Part shown: one piece after another, positions 16,513 to 26,227 of the stretch
How positions within the stretch are numbered: position 1 is the stretch's first letter
Layout: each line of letters starts with the position of its first letter
DNA from: Pseudomonas monteilii NBRC 103158 = DSM 14164
GTDB taxonomy: Bacteria; Pseudomonadota; Gammaproteobacteria; Pseudomonadales; Pseudomonadaceae
Length of the DNA: 64,000 bases
Assembly (NCBI RefSeq): GCF_000730605.1
Contig: NZ_BBIS01000017.1
Coordinates: 1-64,000, forward strand
Direction of reading: 5' to 3'
Notes under the pieces: generated by a model
Databases searched by the model: none
What the model saw: only the letters and a program-made list of their open reading frames with translations
Told to the model about the DNA's origin: nothing
Made by a program: the position numbers and the translations under genes

Positions 16513-18300
16513 TCAGATTCCTTGTTCGCTCAGCCACAGGTTAAGCGCCGCCAGTTGCCACAGTTTGGAGCCGCGCAGCGGGGTAAGCTGGCCATGCGGG
16601 TTGCTGAGCAGGCGGTCGAGCATGGGCGGGTTGAACAGCCCTCGGTCCTGGCTGGGGTCGGTCAGCAGCTCGCGCACCCAACCCAGGGTGGCGCCTTCCA
16701 GGTGCTTCAGGCCCGGTACCGGGAAGTAGCCCTTCTTGCGGTCGATCACCTCATGCGGGATCACCCGTCGCGCTGCCTGCTTGAGCACCTGCTTGCCGCC
16801 GTCGGGCAATTTGAAGCGCGCCGGAATGCGCGCCGACAGTTCCACCAGGCGGTAGTCGAGGAACGGTGTGCGTGCCTCCAGGCCCCAGGCCATGGTCATG
16901 TTGTCCACGCGCTTGACCGGGTCGTCCACCAGCATCACCGTGCTGTCCAGGCGCAGCGCCTTGTCCACTGCATCCCGGGCACCGGGGCGGGCGAAGTGTT
17001 CGCGTACGAAGTCGCCGGCAGCGTCGGTTTCCAGTAGCCAGGGCGCCTGCACGGTGTCGCGGTACTCGGCGTGGCTGCGGTCGAAGAACGCGTCGCGATA
17101 GGCGGCATAGGCATCCTCGGCGCCGTCCACCTGCGGGTACCAGTGGTAGCCGGCGAACAGCTCGTCCGCGCCCTGGCCGCTTTGCACGCCCTTGCAATGC
17201 TTGGCCACTTCCCGTGACAGCAGGTAGAAGGCGATGCAGTCGTGGCTGACCATCGGCTCGCTCATGGCACGGAACGCGGCCGGCAGTTGGTCGATGATCT
17301 CGTGTTCGGCAATGCGCAGCTGGTGGTGGCGTGTGCCGTAGTGTTTGGCGATCAGGTCGGAATACTGGAACTCATCGCCACGTTCGCCGCCAGCGTCTTC
17401 AAAGCCGATGGAGAACGTCGACAGGTCGTCCACGCCCACTTCGCGTAGCAGGCCGACCAGCAGGCTGGAGTCGACCCCGCCGGACAGCAGTACACCCACG
17501 TCCACTGCAGCACGCTGACGGATGGCCACAGCGTCGCGTGTGGCGTCGAGCACGCGGGTGGTCCAGCCTTCCAGGTCCAGCTCGCGCTCGTCCGGGTTGG
17601 CGCCGTATTTCAGCTGCCACCAGGTCTGTCGTTCCACTTCGCCATGGCAGTCGATACGCATCCAGGTGCCGGGCTCCAGCTTCTGCACATTGGCCAGCAA
17701 AGTGCGCGGTGCCGGTACCACGGCGTGGAAGTTCAGGTAATGGTTGAGCGCCACCGGGTCGAGCACCGGGTCGATGTCGCCTCCCTTTAGCAGGGCCGGA
17801 AGGGTCGAGGCGAAACGCAGGCGCTCGCCGTTGCGTGACAGGTACAGAGGTTTGACGCCCAGGCGGTCGCGGGCCAGGAACAGGCGCTGGTTGTCGCGCT
17901 CCCAGATGGCCAGCGCGAACATGCCGTTAAGCTTGGGCAGCAACGCCGCGCCCCAGGCGTGGTAACCCTTCAGCAGCACCTCGGTATCGCCGTCGGACCA
18001 GAAGGTATAGCCCAGGTCCTGTAGCTCCTGGCGCAGTTCAGGGAAGTTGTAAATGGCACCGTTGAAGGCCAGTGACAGGCCCAGCGTGTTGTCGACCATC
18101 GGCTGCGCCGAACCGTCGGACAAGTCCATGATTTTCAGGCGCCGGTGGCCCAGGGCGATCGGGCCCTGGCTATGGAAGCCCCAGGCATCCGGGCCTCGTG
18201 GGGCCAGGTGATGGGTAATGCGCTCTACCGCAGCCAGGTCGGCTGGGCGAGGGGCTTGGTCGAGGGGGGTGAAACGTAACTCTCCTGCTAATCCGCACAT
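16513..18300 (-). CDS. asnO: N-acetylglutaminylglutamine amidotransferase (asparagine synthase family)
   Basis: A 595-residue glutamine-dependent amidotransferase that amidates N-acetylglutaminylglutamine to give NAGGN. The N-terminal class II glutaminase domain starts with catalytic Cys2 (MCGLAGEL). It is followed by the synthetase domain with pyrophosphate-binding SGGVDSSLLVG and a conserved GQGADELFAGYHWYP motif. It is first in the asnO-ngg-peptidase operon. A 75-base leader with a hairpin and a possible stress-sigma promoter lies upstream. It differs from housekeeping AsnB by its context and by the NAGGN-type partner genes. Confidence 0.92.
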   Translation of the reverse strand: MCGLAGELRFTPLDQAPRPADLAAVERITHHLAPRGPDAWGFHSQGPIALGHRRLKIMDLSDGSAQPMVDNTLGLSLAFNGAIYNFPELRQELQDLGYTFWSDGDTEVLLKGYHAWGAALLPKLNGMFALAIWERDNQRLFLARDRLGVKPLYLSRNGERLRFASTLPALLKGGDIDPVLDPVALNHYLNFHAVVPAPRTLLANVQKLEPGTWMRIDCHGEVERQTWWQLKYGANPDERELDLEGWTTRVLDATRDAVAIRQRAAVDVGVLLSGGVDSSLLVGLLREVGVDDLSTFSIGFEDAGGERGDEFQYSDLIAKHYGTRHHQLRIAEHEIIDQLPAAFRAMSEPMVSHDCIAFYLLSREVAKHCKGVQSGQGADELFAGYHWYPQVDGAEDAYAAYRDAFFDRSHAEYRDTVQAPWLLETDAAGDFVREHFARPGARDAVDKALRLDSTVMLVDDPVKRVDNMTMAWGLEARTPFLDYRLVELSARIPARFKLPDGGKQVLKQAARRVIPHEVIDRKKGYFPVPGLKHLEGATLGWVRELLTDPSQDRGLFNPPMLDRLLSNPHGQLTPLRGSKLWQLAALNLWLSEQGI

Positions 18301-18331
18301 AGGTCCTTACCGGTTTTTCCGTTGGGGAGGG

Positions 18332-18352
18332 GGTGCCCCGGATTAGGGCACC
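18332..18352 (-). promoter_or_regulatory. Hairpin in the asnO leader
   Basis: GGTGCCC and GGGCACC pair (7 bp) around a 7-base loop, between the putative transcription start and the AAGGA ribosome binding site of asnO. It could modulate translation or mRNA stability of the osmoprotectant operon. The role is inferred from position only. Confidence 0.35.
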
Positions 18353-18384
18353 TTAAGGAACTGACCTATGTGCTTTTTGAGAGT

Positions 18385-18411
18385 TTTAGAACGATTTGTT
18401 ATATGAGGTTC
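18385..18411 (-). promoter_or_regulatory. asnO: Candidate AlgU/RpoE-like promoter of the NAGGN operon
   Basis: On the minus strand, GAACCT is followed after 15 bases by TCTAAA, close to the AlgU (sigma-22) consensus GAACTT-N16/17-TCTRA. The spacer is one base short and the -35 element has one mismatch. AlgU is an envelope and osmotic stress factor, which fits the product. A sigma-70 alternative is TATAAC at about 18397-18402. Confidence 0.35.
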
Positions 18412-18423
18412 AGAGGGTAGGTG

Positions 18424-18509
18424 CTTGCCGTGAGCTTTGTGGTGTTGCGCAAATCGAGCGCCGCCCGCGCGGCGCTCGATCTCACAGGCGCAGCAAATCC
18501 GTCGGCAAG
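18424..18509. repeat. Dispersed GC-rich palindromic repeat, copy 3
   Basis: The core ATCGAGCGCCGC-CCGC-GCGGCGCTCGAT (18453-18480) sits inside outer arms CTTGCCG / CGGCAAG (18424-18430, 18503-18509). The left flank GGTGTTGCGCAAATCGAGCG is identical to that of the copy at 45 kb. It begins 13 bases past the mnmC stop and may also act as its terminator. Confidence 0.75.
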
Positions 18510-18521
18510 CCCCCGATGCAA

Positions 18522-20486
18522 TCACTTACCCCGAATCAGCTTACGCAACGCAAACCGGTTCGGATGACAAGCCTCCGCCACTGCCCGCGGCAACGGCAAC
18601 GGTTCCCCGCATACCCAAGCCGCCACCAGCTCGCCACTTAGCGGCGCCGTGATCAACCCGCGCGACCCGTGCCCGCTGTTCACATACAACCCCTCCAGCC
18701 AAGGGCAGGCCAAATCCGGCACCTGACGCGCATCCCGGCTCAGCACCGCATAGGCCTGGGCAAACGCCTGCACATCAGCTACCGGCCCCACGATCGGCAG
18801 GTAATCCGGGCTGGTGCAACGGAAGGCTGCGCGCCCCTGCAACTGCTCAGGGGCCAACTCGGCTGTGCCCAAGCGCTGCGCCAGGTCGACGGAAATCTCG
18901 TCCAGCAGCGCCAGGTTGCCCTGGTGTTCGGCAACCGTTGGCGCCAGGTCTTCGCTGTGGAAGTCGAAGCTTGCGCCCAAGGTATGCTCGTTCCCGCGGG
19001 GTGGCGCTACATAGCCCTCTGCGCATACCACCGTGCTGAGCATGCGGCTGCTGGCAGTGGCCGGCAGCCGGGTAATCTGCCCGCGAATACGTTTGAGCGG
19101 CAACTGTGCGCAAGGCTCGAAACGCCGAACGTCGGCGGCACCGGCCAGGATAACCACAGGCGCACTGGCCAGCAGGCGTTCACCCGCCCAGGCTTGCCAC
19201 TGGTCATCCACCTTGCGCAGCTCAAGCACTTCCTGATGTGTCATCAGCTGAATCCCCGGGTGCTGCAACTGCTGCTGGCACAGGGCAGGCGGGTGTACCC
19301 AACCGCCTTCGGGGTAGAACAGGCCGCCGGCAGGCAGGGCCACACCGGCAATGGCTTCGGCCTCGGTGCGCGCCAGGGTGTGTAGCAAGGCGTGGTCGAA
19401 AGCGGCAGCCAGTTTGCCCTGGCGTTCGGCCTCTTTGCTGTCGAAGGCCAGTTGCAGCACCCCGCAGGCATCCCAGTCCCGACCACGCTGCAAGCGCTCG
19501 AGTTGGCGACGGGTGTAGCCGAAGCCGGACAGGATCATTTGCGACAGCGCGGTGCCATGCGCAGACAGCTTGAGGTACAGCACCCCCTGCGGGTTGCCCG
19601 AGGCTTCCCGGGCCGGTGCATCGTGGCGTTCCAGCACGGTCACCTGCCAGCCACGCCGGGCCAGGCTGGCAGCGGTTGTGCTGCCAGCGAGCCCGGCTCC
19701 GATCACGAGCGCTTCACGCGGCCCAGAAATGCCCGGCGGGCGTGCATACCAAGGCGCATTGGGGCCGGGCCGGGGGCCGACGTAAGCGCCGCTCATCACT
19801 TCCCACTTCTTGCCGATGCCCGGCACCTTCTTCATGGCGAAGCCGGCTTCGACCAGGCTGCGGCGTACCCAACCCGTGGTGGTGAAGGTGCCCAGTACGG
19901 TGCCTGCGTGCGACAGCCGCGCCAGTTGCGCAAACAGCTCCGGGGTCCACATGTCAGGGTTCTTCGCCGGGGCGAAACCATCGAGGAACCACACATCGAT
20001 CTGCGCATCGAGCTGCGGCAGCTGTTCCAGTACATCACCGACCAGCAGCGTGAGGGTGACCCTACCCTCGGCGAAGGTGAATTGCTGGAAGCCCTGGTGA
20101 ACCGCCACGTATTGCGCCAGCAGCGGCTCGGTGTAGGCGGCAAGCTCCGGCCACAGGTGTACTGCGCGGGCCATGTCGGCCAGGCTGAGTGGGTATTTTT
20201 CGACGCTGACGAAGTGCAGGCGCGCGTTGCTGTGCGCGTGTTCATCAAACAGCTGCCAAGCGCAGAAAAAGTTCATGCCAGTGCCAAAGCCGGTTTCGCC
20301 GATCACCAGGCTGGCGTGCGGGGCCTGGTTGGCAAAACGCTCGGCCAGGCGGGTCTGGCCGAGGAACACATGCTTGGTTTCTTCGATGCCTTCGTTGACC
20401 GCGAAGTAGACGTCATCGTATTGCCGCGAGTGGGGACGGCCCTGGTCGTCCCAGTCGATCTGGGCGTGCTGGAGGAGGGTGGACAT
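18522..20486 (-). CDS. mnmC: Bifunctional tRNA 5-methylaminomethyl-2-thiouridine biosynthesis protein MnmC
   Basis: A 654-residue fusion that completes the mnm5s2U34 wobble modification of tRNA. The N-terminal domain (about residues 1-240) is a SAM-dependent methyltransferase with VIGETGFGTGMNFF. The C-terminal domain (about 260-650) is an FAD-dependent oxidoreductase with the dinucleotide motif VIGAGLAGSTTAASLARRG and a late block with NSGHGSRGL. The start at 20486 (MSTLLQHAQIDWDDQG) fits the family; the frame extends 25 codons further without homology. It is divergent from the polyphosphate:AMP phosphotransferase gene. Confidence 0.92.
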   Translation of the reverse strand: MSTLLQHAQIDWDDQGRPHSRQYDDVYFAVNEGIEETKHVFLGQTRLAERFANQAPHASLVIGETGFGTGMNFFCAWQLFDEHAHSNARLHFVSVEKYPLSLADMARAVHLWPELAAYTEPLLAQYVAVHQGFQQFTFAEGRVTLTLLVGDVLEQLPQLDAQIDVWFLDGFAPAKNPDMWTPELFAQLARLSHAGTVLGTFTTTGWVRRSLVEAGFAMKKVPGIGKKWEVMSGAYVGPRPGPNAPWYARPPGISGPREALVIGAGLAGSTTAASLARRGWQVTVLERHDAPAREASGNPQGVLYLKLSAHGTALSQMILSGFGYTRRQLERLQRGRDWDACGVLQLAFDSKEAERQGKLAAAFDHALLHTLARTEAEAIAGVALPAGGLFYPEGGWVHPPALCQQQLQHPGIQLMTHQEVLELRKVDDQWQAWAGERLLASAPVVILAGAADVRRFEPCAQLPLKRIRGQITRLPATASSRMLSTVVCAEGYVAPPRGNEHTLGASFDFHSEDLAPTVAEHQGNLALLDEISVDLAQRLGTAELAPEQLQGRAAFRCTSPDYLPIVGPVADVQAFAQAYAVLSRDARQVPDLACPWLEGLYVNSGHGSRGLITAPLSGELVAAWVCGEPLPLPRAVAEACHPNRFALRKLIRGK

Positions 20487-20599
20487 GGTTGGCTCGGTTG
20501 CAGCAGATGGGCGGGATTTTATGCCATCTGGTGATTTTGCGCAGGCACAGGCGGCCCACAAATCCGCTAGTCTTGCTTATCCATTGAAGGAGCCAGTGC

Positions 20600-22093
20600 A
20601 TGTTTGAATCCGCCGAAATCGGCCACAGCATCGACAAGGAGGCTTACGACGCCGAGGTACCCGCTTTACGCGAGGCCCTGCTCGAAGCCCAGTACGAACT
20701 CAAGCAGCAGGCGCGTTTCCCGGTGATCGTGCTGATCAACGGCATCGAAGGTGCCGGCAAGGGTGAGACGGTAAAACTGCTCAACGAGTGGATGGACCCG
20801 CGCATGATCGATGTGCTCACCTTCGACCAGCAGACCGACGAAGAGCTGGCTCGCCCGCCAGCCTGGCGTTATTGGCGGGCCTTGCCCCCCAAAGGGCGGA
20901 TGGGCGTGTTTTTCGGCAACTGGTACAGCCAGATGCTGCAGGGGCGGGTGCACGGGGTATTCAAGGATGCCGTGCTCGACCAGGCCATCATGGGCGCCGA
21001 GCGTCTGGAGCAGATGCTGTGCGATGAAGGTGCGCTGATCATCAAATTCTGGTTCCACCTGTCCAAGAAGCAGATGAAGGCGCGGTTGAAATCGCTCAAG
21101 GACGACCCGCTGCACAGCTGGAAGATCAGCCCGCTGGACTGGCAGCAGTCCGAAACCTACGACCGTTTTGTGCGCTTTGGCGAGCGCGTGCTGCGCCGCA
21201 CCAGCCGCGACTATGCGCCGTGGCATATCATCGAGGGCGTCGACCCGAACTACCGTAGCCTGGCGGTAGGGCGCATCCTGCTGGAAAGCCTGCAAGCCGC
21301 GCTGGCCCACAACCCCAAGGGCAAGCACCAGGGCAACGTGGCCCCGCTGGGCCGTAGCATCGACGGCCGCAGCCTGTTAGGTGCCCTGGACATGACCCAG
21401 CGGCTGGACAAATCCGACTACCAGGAACAGCTCGTCACCGAACAGGCCCGCCTGGCCGGCCTGCTGCGCGACAAGCACATGCGCAGGCACGCGTTGGTGG
21501 CGGTGTTCGAAGGCAACGACGCTGCCGGCAAGGGCGGCGCCATCCGCCGGGTGGCGGCGGCGCTGGACCCGCGTCAGTACCGTATCGTGCCGATTGCCGC
21601 ACCCACCGAAGAAGAACGCGCGCAGCCTTACCTGTGGCGATTCTGGCGGCATATCCCGGCACGCGGCAAGTTCACCATTTTCGACCGATCCTGGTATGGC
21701 CGGGTGCTGGTCGAGCGGGTGGAGGGCTTCTGCAGCCCGGCCGACTGGATGCGCGCCTACAGCGAGATCAACGACTTTGAAGAGCAGTTGGTGAATGCCG
21801 GCGTGGTGTTGGTCAAGTTCTGGCTGGCGATTGATCAGCAGACCCAGCTGGAACGGTTCGAGGAGCGTGAGCAGATTCCGTTCAAGCGTTACAAGATCAC
21901 CGAGGACGACTGGCGCAACCGCGACAAGTGGGACGACTACGTCCAGGCCGTAGGCGACATGGTCGACCGCACCAGCAGCGAGATCGCGCCGTGGACGTTG
22001 GTAGAGGCCAACGACAAGCGCTGGGCGCGGGTTAAGGTGTTGCGCACCATCAACCAGGCGCTTGAGGCGGCGTTTGCCAAGGACAAAAAATAG
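20600..22093 (+). CDS. pap: Polyphosphate:AMP phosphotransferase (two-domain PPK2)
   Basis: A 497-residue enzyme that transfers phosphate from polyphosphate to AMP to form ADP. It consists of two tandem PPK2 domains. The first has a degenerate P-loop GIEGAGKGET (residues 48-57). The second carries EGNDAAGKGGAIRR (starting at residue 304) plus the lid-type block FDRSWYGRVLVERVEGF. The two-domain length matches class II PPK2 enzymes such as PAP. AAGGAG lies 8 bases before the ATG. A strong convergent terminator separates it from fumC. Confidence 0.9.
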   Translation: MFESAEIGHSIDKEAYDAEVPALREALLEAQYELKQQARFPVIVLINGIEGAGKGETVKLLNEWMDPRMIDVLTFDQQTDEELARPPAWRYWRALPPKGRMGVFFGNWYSQMLQGRVHGVFKDAVLDQAIMGAERLEQMLCDEGALIIKFWFHLSKKQMKARLKSLKDDPLHSWKISPLDWQQSETYDRFVRFGERVLRRTSRDYAPWHIIEGVDPNYRSLAVGRILLESLQAALAHNPKGKHQGNVAPLGRSIDGRSLLGALDMTQRLDKSDYQEQLVTEQARLAGLLRDKHMRRHALVAVFEGNDAAGKGGAIRRVAAALDPRQYRIVPIAAPTEEERAQPYLWRFWRHIPARGKFTIFDRSWYGRVLVERVEGFCSPADWMRAYSEINDFEEQLVNAGVVLVKFWLAIDQQTQLERFEEREQIPFKRYKITEDDWRNRDKWDDYVQAVGDMVDRTSSEIAPWTLVEANDKRWARVKVLRTINQALEAAFAKDKK

Positions 22094-22110
22094 CTGAAGT
22101 GCTCGGCTGC

Positions 22111-22156
22111 CTGTACCGGCCTCTTAGCGGGCAAGCCCGCGAAGAGGCCGGTACAG
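22111..22156. terminator. REP-like bidirectional terminator between pap and fumC
   Basis: CTGTACCGGCCTCTT and AAGAGGCCGGTACAG enclose an inner GCGGG-CAA-GCCCGC stem, giving an almost perfect 21-bp hairpin. It lies between two convergent genes, 18 and 13 bases from their stops. The same architecture recurs at 31459-31504. Confidence 0.8.
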
Positions 22157-22168
22157 GTTATAGGTGGT

Positions 22169-23563
22169 TCAGCCTTTACCACCCGGTGCCAGCATGTTCT
22201 CCGGCCTTACCCACTGGTCGAACTGCTCATTGGTCAGGTACTTCAGCTCCAGCGCCGCCTCGCGCAAGGTCTTGCCCTCGCTATAAGCCTTCTTGGCAAT
22301 CTCCGCCGACTTGTCATAGCCAATATGCGGGTTAAGCGCCGTCACCAGCATCAATCCGCGCTCCAGGTGCGCGGCCATCTGCCCGGCATCCGGCTCGATA
22401 CCCGCCACGCAGTGCTCCTGGAAGTTGCGACAGCCATCCGCCAGCAACTCGATCGACTGTAACAGGTTATGGATGATCACCGGCTTGAACACGTTCAGCT
22501 GCAAGTGCCCTTGGCTGGCGGCAAAGCCGATGGCCGCGTCGTTGCCCAGCACCTGGCAGGCCAGCATCGACAACGCCTCGCACTGGGTAGGGTTGACTTT
22601 GCCCGGCATGATCGAGCTGCCGGGTTCGTTGGCTGGCAGGCGCACTTCGGCCAGCCCGGCGCGCGGGCCGGAGCCGAGCAGGCGCAGGTCGTTGGCAATT
22701 TTCATCAGGGCCACGGCCAGGGTTTTCAGGGCGCCCGCCAGGCTGGTCAGCGGTTCGTGGCCGGCGAGGGCGGCGAATTTGTTCGGCGCAGTGACGAACG
22801 GCAGGCCGGACTCCGCCGCCAGCTCGGCAGCGATGGCTTCGGCAAAACCATGCGGTGCATTAAGGCCGGTACCCACGGCGGTGCCGCCCTGGGCCAGCTC
22901 GCAGACTGCCGGCAGGGTGGCGCGGATGGCTCGCTGGGCGTAATCGAGCTGGGCAACGAAGGCCGAGACTTCCTGGCCGAAGGTGATTGGCGTGGCATCC
23001 ATCATGTGCGTGCGGCCGGTCTTCACCAGCTTTTGGTGGCGCGCTGACAACTCGGCCAGGCCCGACGACAGGTCGGCGATGGCCGGCAGCAGTTTTTCAT
23101 GCACTGCCTGGGCGGCAGCAATGTGCATGGCGGTGGGGAAGCAGTCGTTGGAGCTTTGCGAGCGGTTGACGTGGTCGTTGGGGTGTACCGGCGCCTTGCC
23201 GCCACGGCCCTTGCCGGCCAGTTCGTTGGCGCGCCCGGCAATCACTTCGTTGACGTTCATGTTGCTCTGGGTGCCGCTGCCGGTTTGCCAGACGACCAAC
23301 GGAAACTGGTCGTCATGCTGGCCATCCAGCACTTCGTCGGCGGCCTGCTCGATCAGCCGGGCGATGTCGGCCGGCAGGTCGCCATTGCGGTCGTTGACGC
23401 GTGCAGCGGCCTTCTTGATCAGCGCCAGGGCGTGCAGCACCGCGAGGGGCATGCGTTCCTTGCCAATGGCGAAGTTGATCAGCGAACGCTGGGTTTGCGC
23501 ACCCCAGTAGGCGTCCTCCGGAACTTCGACCGGGCCCAGGCTGTCTGTCTCGATACGGCTCAT
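22169..23563 (-). CDS. fumC: Class II fumarate hydratase
   Basis: A 464-residue iron-independent fumarase that interconverts fumarate and malate in the TCA cycle. The start [20 protein letters not shown] is characteristic. The family signature [13 protein letters not shown] is present (about residues 317-329), as are [11 protein letters not shown] and [12 protein letters not shown]. The frame extends upstream of 23563 without homology. It is not in a sodA-fumC cluster, so it corresponds to the second fumC paralogue known in P. putida rather than the iron-starvation copy. It is divergent from the DUF2059 gene. Confidence 0.95.
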   Translation of the reverse strand: MSRIETDSLGPVEVPEDAYWGAQTQRSLINFAIGKERMPLAVLHALALIKKAAARVNDRNGDLPADIARLIEQAADEVLDGQHDDQFPLVVWQTGSGTQSNMNVNEVIAGRANELAGKGRGGKAPVHPNDHVNRSQSSNDCFPTAMHIAAAQAVHEKLLPAIADLSSGLAELSARHQKLVKTGRTHMMDATPITFGQEVSAFVAQLDYAQRAIRATLPAVCELAQGGTAVGTGLNAPHGFAEAIAAELAAESGLPFVTAPNKFAALAGHEPLTSLAGALKTLAVALMKIANDLRLLGSGPRAGLAEVRLPANEPGSSIMPGKVNPTQCEALSMLACQVLGNDAAIGFAASQGHLQLNVFKPVIIHNLLQSIELLADGCRNFQEHCVAGIEPDAGQMAAHLERGLMLVTALNPHIGYDKSAEIAKKAYSEGKTLREAALELKYLTNEQFDQWVRPENMLAPGGKG

Positions 23564-23717
23564 TCTGTACTCACTCCTGTGTAGTTCGAATTCGCAGTTT
23601 AGGCCCTGAATCGACAGAGCGGTTCCGTCGCTCGTCGTGCCACTTGAGCACATCGCCACCACGGCGCAGAATGCTCTACTCTGAGGTTCCCGCCTCCCTC
23701 TCTTTGAAGGAAATGCA

Positions 23718-24242
23718 ATGACCCGTCTCCGTGTCCTTTGTGCCGCCGTTGCCCTGGTTTGCGCCAGCGGCCAGGTGCTCGCTGCCACCGCCAGCCATAA
23801 CGCTGCTGCCGAGAAGTTCCTGACCCTGGCCAACGCCGACAAGCTGGGCGCCCCGGTGTACATGCAAGTGCAGCAGATGTTCGCCCAGCGCTTCGCCCAG
23901 ACCAAGGCCCCGGCCGCCAAGCAGCCGGTGCTGGAAAGCTACCAGGCCAAGGCCAACGCCGCACTGGACAACGCCATCGGCTGGAACAAGCTGAAGCCGA
24001 AGATGGTCGACCTGTACACCCAGACGTTCACCGAGCAGGAACTGAAAGACCTGGTCAAGTTCTACGAATCGCCGCTGGGCAAGAAAGTGCTGCGTGAAAT
24101 GCCCAAGGTCACCCAGCAATCGGCCCAGCTGACCCAGCAAAGCCTGGAGCCAGCAGTACCGGTGGTGAACAAGCTGCTGGAAGACATGACCAAAGAGCTG
24201 GACCCGAACGCTGGCAAGGCCGCCGCGCCGGCGAAGAAGTGA
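23718..24242 (+). CDS. DUF2059 secreted protein
   Basis: A 174-residue protein with a signal peptide ([20 protein letters not shown], cleavage near VLAATA). A helical DUF2059 domain follows, with [20 protein letters not shown] and [16 protein letters not shown]. It ends in a Lys/Ala-rich tail. It is predicted to be periplasmic, with no established function. AAGGAA precedes the ATG. It lies 10 bases before the BolA-like gene and is probably co-transcribed with it. Confidence 0.87.
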   Translation: MTRLRVLCAAVALVCASGQVLAATASHNAAAEKFLTLANADKLGAPVYMQVQQMFAQRFAQTKAPAAKQPVLESYQAKANAALDNAIGWNKLKPKMVDLYTQTFTEQELKDLVKFYESPLGKKVLREMPKVTQQSAQLTQQSLEPAVPVVNKLLEDMTKELDPNAGKAAAPAKK

Positions 24243-24252
24243 GTACGCCGCA

Positions 24253-24549
24253 ATGACCATGCAGCAGCGCATTGAACAGCAACTGGCGGCCCTGGCGCCG
24301 GAACACCTGCAAGTGCTCAACGAAAGCCACATGCACAGTCGTGGTCAGGAGACCCACTACAAGGCAGTGATCGTCAGCGAGCAGTTTGCCGGGTTGAACA
24401 GCGTCAAGCGCCACCAGAAGGTGTACGCCACCATGGGTGAGCTGATGGGCGAAATTCACGCCCTGGCCATCCACACCTACACCGCCGAAGAGTGGGCCAA
24501 GGTCGGCGTTGCACCGGCCTCGCCTGTGTGTGCGGGCGGCGGGCACTGA
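24253..24549 (+). CDS. BolA family protein
   Basis: A 98-residue BolA-like protein (MTMQQRIEQQLAALAPEHLQ, then VLNESHMHSRGQETHYKAVI). It has the conserved His in ESHMH and the C-terminal VKRHQKVYATMGELM helix region. Members act as redox or iron-sulfur partners of monothiol glutaredoxins or as transcription regulators. This copy is the E. coli BolA type rather than the short IbaG type. The tail PVCAGGGH is a likely extra metal- or cluster-contacting Cys. It is followed by a strong terminator. Confidence 0.88.
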   Translation: MTMQQRIEQQLAALAPEHLQVLNESHMHSRGQETHYKAVIVSEQFAGLNSVKRHQKVYATMGELMGEIHALAIHTYTAEEWAKVGVAPASPVCAGGGH

Positions 24550-24579
24550 AACCTTTCTGTCGTTCTGGTAGAATTCGCA

Positions 24580-24607
24580 ACGCGCCGCTTGTCGGCGCGT
24601 TTTTATT
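24580..24607 (+). terminator. Rho-independent terminator after the bolA-like gene
   Basis: ACGCGCCG and CGGCGCGT pair (8 bp) around CTTGT, followed by TTTTATTT. This is a textbook intrinsic terminator. Confidence 0.9.
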
Positions 24608-24658
24608 TGTCAACCCGGTCCGCCCCTTACGAGGGCAACCACCTGGAGAACCTGCTTC

Positions 24659-25591
24659 ATGTCTCAAGCCATCGTCGTCGCGGCGCTGTACAAGTTCGTC
24701 ACCCTGGAAGACTACGTCGAGCTGCGTGAGCCGCTGCTCAAGGCCATGCTCGACAACAACGTCAAAGGCACCCTGCTGCTGGCCCACGAGGGCATCAACG
24801 GCACCGTGTCGGCCACCCGCGAAGGCATCGATGGCCTGCTGGCCTGGCTGCGCAACGACCCGCGCCTGGTCGATGTCGACCACAAAGAGTCGTACTGCGA
24901 CGAACAGCCGTTCTACCGCACCAAGGTCAAGCTCAAGAAAGAAATCGTCACCCTCGGCGTGCCAGGCGTAGACCCCAACCAGGCGGTCGGCACCTATGTC
25001 GAGCCCAAGGACTGGAACGCCCTGATCAGCGATCCGGAAGTGCTGCTGATCGACACCCGCAACGACTACGAAGTGGCCATTGGTACCTTCAAAGGTGCCA
25101 TCGACCCCAAGACCGAGACCTTCCGCGAGTTCCCGGAGTACATCAAGGCCAACTTCGACCCGAGCAAGCACAAGAAGGTGGCCATGTTCTGCACCGGCGG
25201 CATCCGTTGCGAAAAAGCCTCCAGCTACATGCTCGGTGAAGGCTTCGAGGCGGTCTATCATCTTAAGGGCGGTATCCTAAAATACTTCGAGGAAGTGCCT
25301 CAGGAAGAAAGCCTGTGGGACGGCGACTGCTTCGTCTTCGACAACCGCGTCACGGTGCGCCATGACCTGAGCGAAGGCGAGTACGACCAGTGCCACGCCT
25401 GCCGCCACCCGATCAATGCAGAGGAGCGCGCGTCCGAGCACTATTCGCCAGGGGTCAGCTGCCCGCATTGCTGGGACACCTTGAGCGAAAAGACCCGGCG
25501 CAGTGCCATCGACCGGCAGAAGCAGATCGAGCTGGCCAAGGCTCGCAACCTGCCGCACCCGATCGGTTACAACTACAAAGCCGAGGCTTGA
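24659..25591 (+). CDS. trhO: tRNA uridine(34) hydroxylase TrhO (rhodanese family)
   Basis: A 310-residue enzyme (YceA/TrhO family) that makes 5-hydroxyuridine at tRNA position 34 in an oxygen-dependent way. An N-terminal ferredoxin-like domain is followed by a rhodanese domain with Cys178 in the active loop [16 protein letters not shown] and the second Cys184. The C-terminal region holds a zinc-binding-like set of cysteines (CHACRHP, CPHCWDT). It is the first gene of a tight run with the DsbA-family and ABC exporter genes (3-base gap, then an 8-base overlap). Confidence 0.92.
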   Translation: MSQAIVVAALYKFVTLEDYVELREPLLKAMLDNNVKGTLLLAHEGINGTVSATREGIDGLLAWLRNDPRLVDVDHKESYCDEQPFYRTKVKLKKEIVTLGVPGVDPNQAVGTYVEPKDWNALISDPEVLLIDTRNDYEVAIGTFKGAIDPKTETFREFPEYIKANFDPSKHKKVAMFCTGGIRCEKASSYMLGEGFEAVYHLKGGILKYFEEVPQEESLWDGDCFVFDNRVTVRHDLSEGEYDQCHACRHPINAEERASEHYSPGVSCPHCWDTLSEKTRRSAIDRQKQIELAKARNLPHPIGYNYKAEA

Positions 25592-25594
25592 TGC

Positions 25595-26227
25595 ATGTCT
25601 GCACGCCTGATCTATGTGATGGACCCGATGTGCTCCTGGTGCTGGGGTTTCGCGCCAGTGGCGGCGGCCCTGATCGCCCAGGCGCGTGAGGCCGGTATCG
25701 CCACCCGTCTGGTGGTGGGCGGGCTGCGCACGGGTGGCAGTGCGCTGGACAGCTCTACCCGCAAGTACATCCTCGAACACTGGCAGGCGGTGGCCGACGC
25801 CACCGGCCAGCCGTTCCGCTTCGAGGGGGCCATGCCCGACGGCTTCGTCTACGACACCGAACCGGCCTGCCGCGCCCTGGTCACGGCCCGCGAGCTGGAC
25901 GCCGAGCGCGTCTGGCCGCTGCTGGCGCTGATTCAGCGTTCGTTCTACGAGCAGGGCGTGGATGTGACCACCGCGCCGCAGTTGGTCGAGCTGGCCGAAC
26001 AGGCGGGCTTCGACCGTGCCGTGTTCGCCGAAACCTTCGCCCGTGCCGATACCCGTGCGGCCACTGCGGCCGACTTCAGCTGGGCACAGGACCTGGGTAT
26101 CGCCGGTTTCCCAACCTTGCTGGCCGAGCGCAACGGCCAACTGGCCCTGCTGACCAACGGCTACCAGCCGCTGGAGCGCCTGCAACCCTTGCTCGGCCGT
26201 TGGCTGCAGCAGGCCGCCTGTGCTTGA
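25595..26227 (+). CDS. DsbA-family thioredoxin-fold oxidoreductase
   Basis: A 210-residue protein with a thioredoxin-like active site MCSWCWGF (CSWC, about residues 12-15) and the long helical insertion of the DsbA/FrnE family. There is no signal peptide, so it is cytoplasmic, unlike DsbA itself. Pro in GFPTLL (cis-Pro loop) is present. It is probably a disulfide isomerase or a glutathione-linked oxidoreductase; the partner is unknown. It starts 3 bases after the trhO stop. Confidence 0.85.
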   Translation: MSARLIYVMDPMCSWCWGFAPVAAALIAQAREAGIATRLVVGGLRTGGSALDSSTRKYILEHWQAVADATGQPFRFEGAMPDGFVYDTEPACRALVTARELDAERVWPLLALIQRSFYEQGVDVTTAPQLVELAEQAGFDRAVFAETFARADTRAATAADFSWAQDLGIAGFPTLLAERNGQLALLTNGYQPLERLQPLLGRWLQQAACA

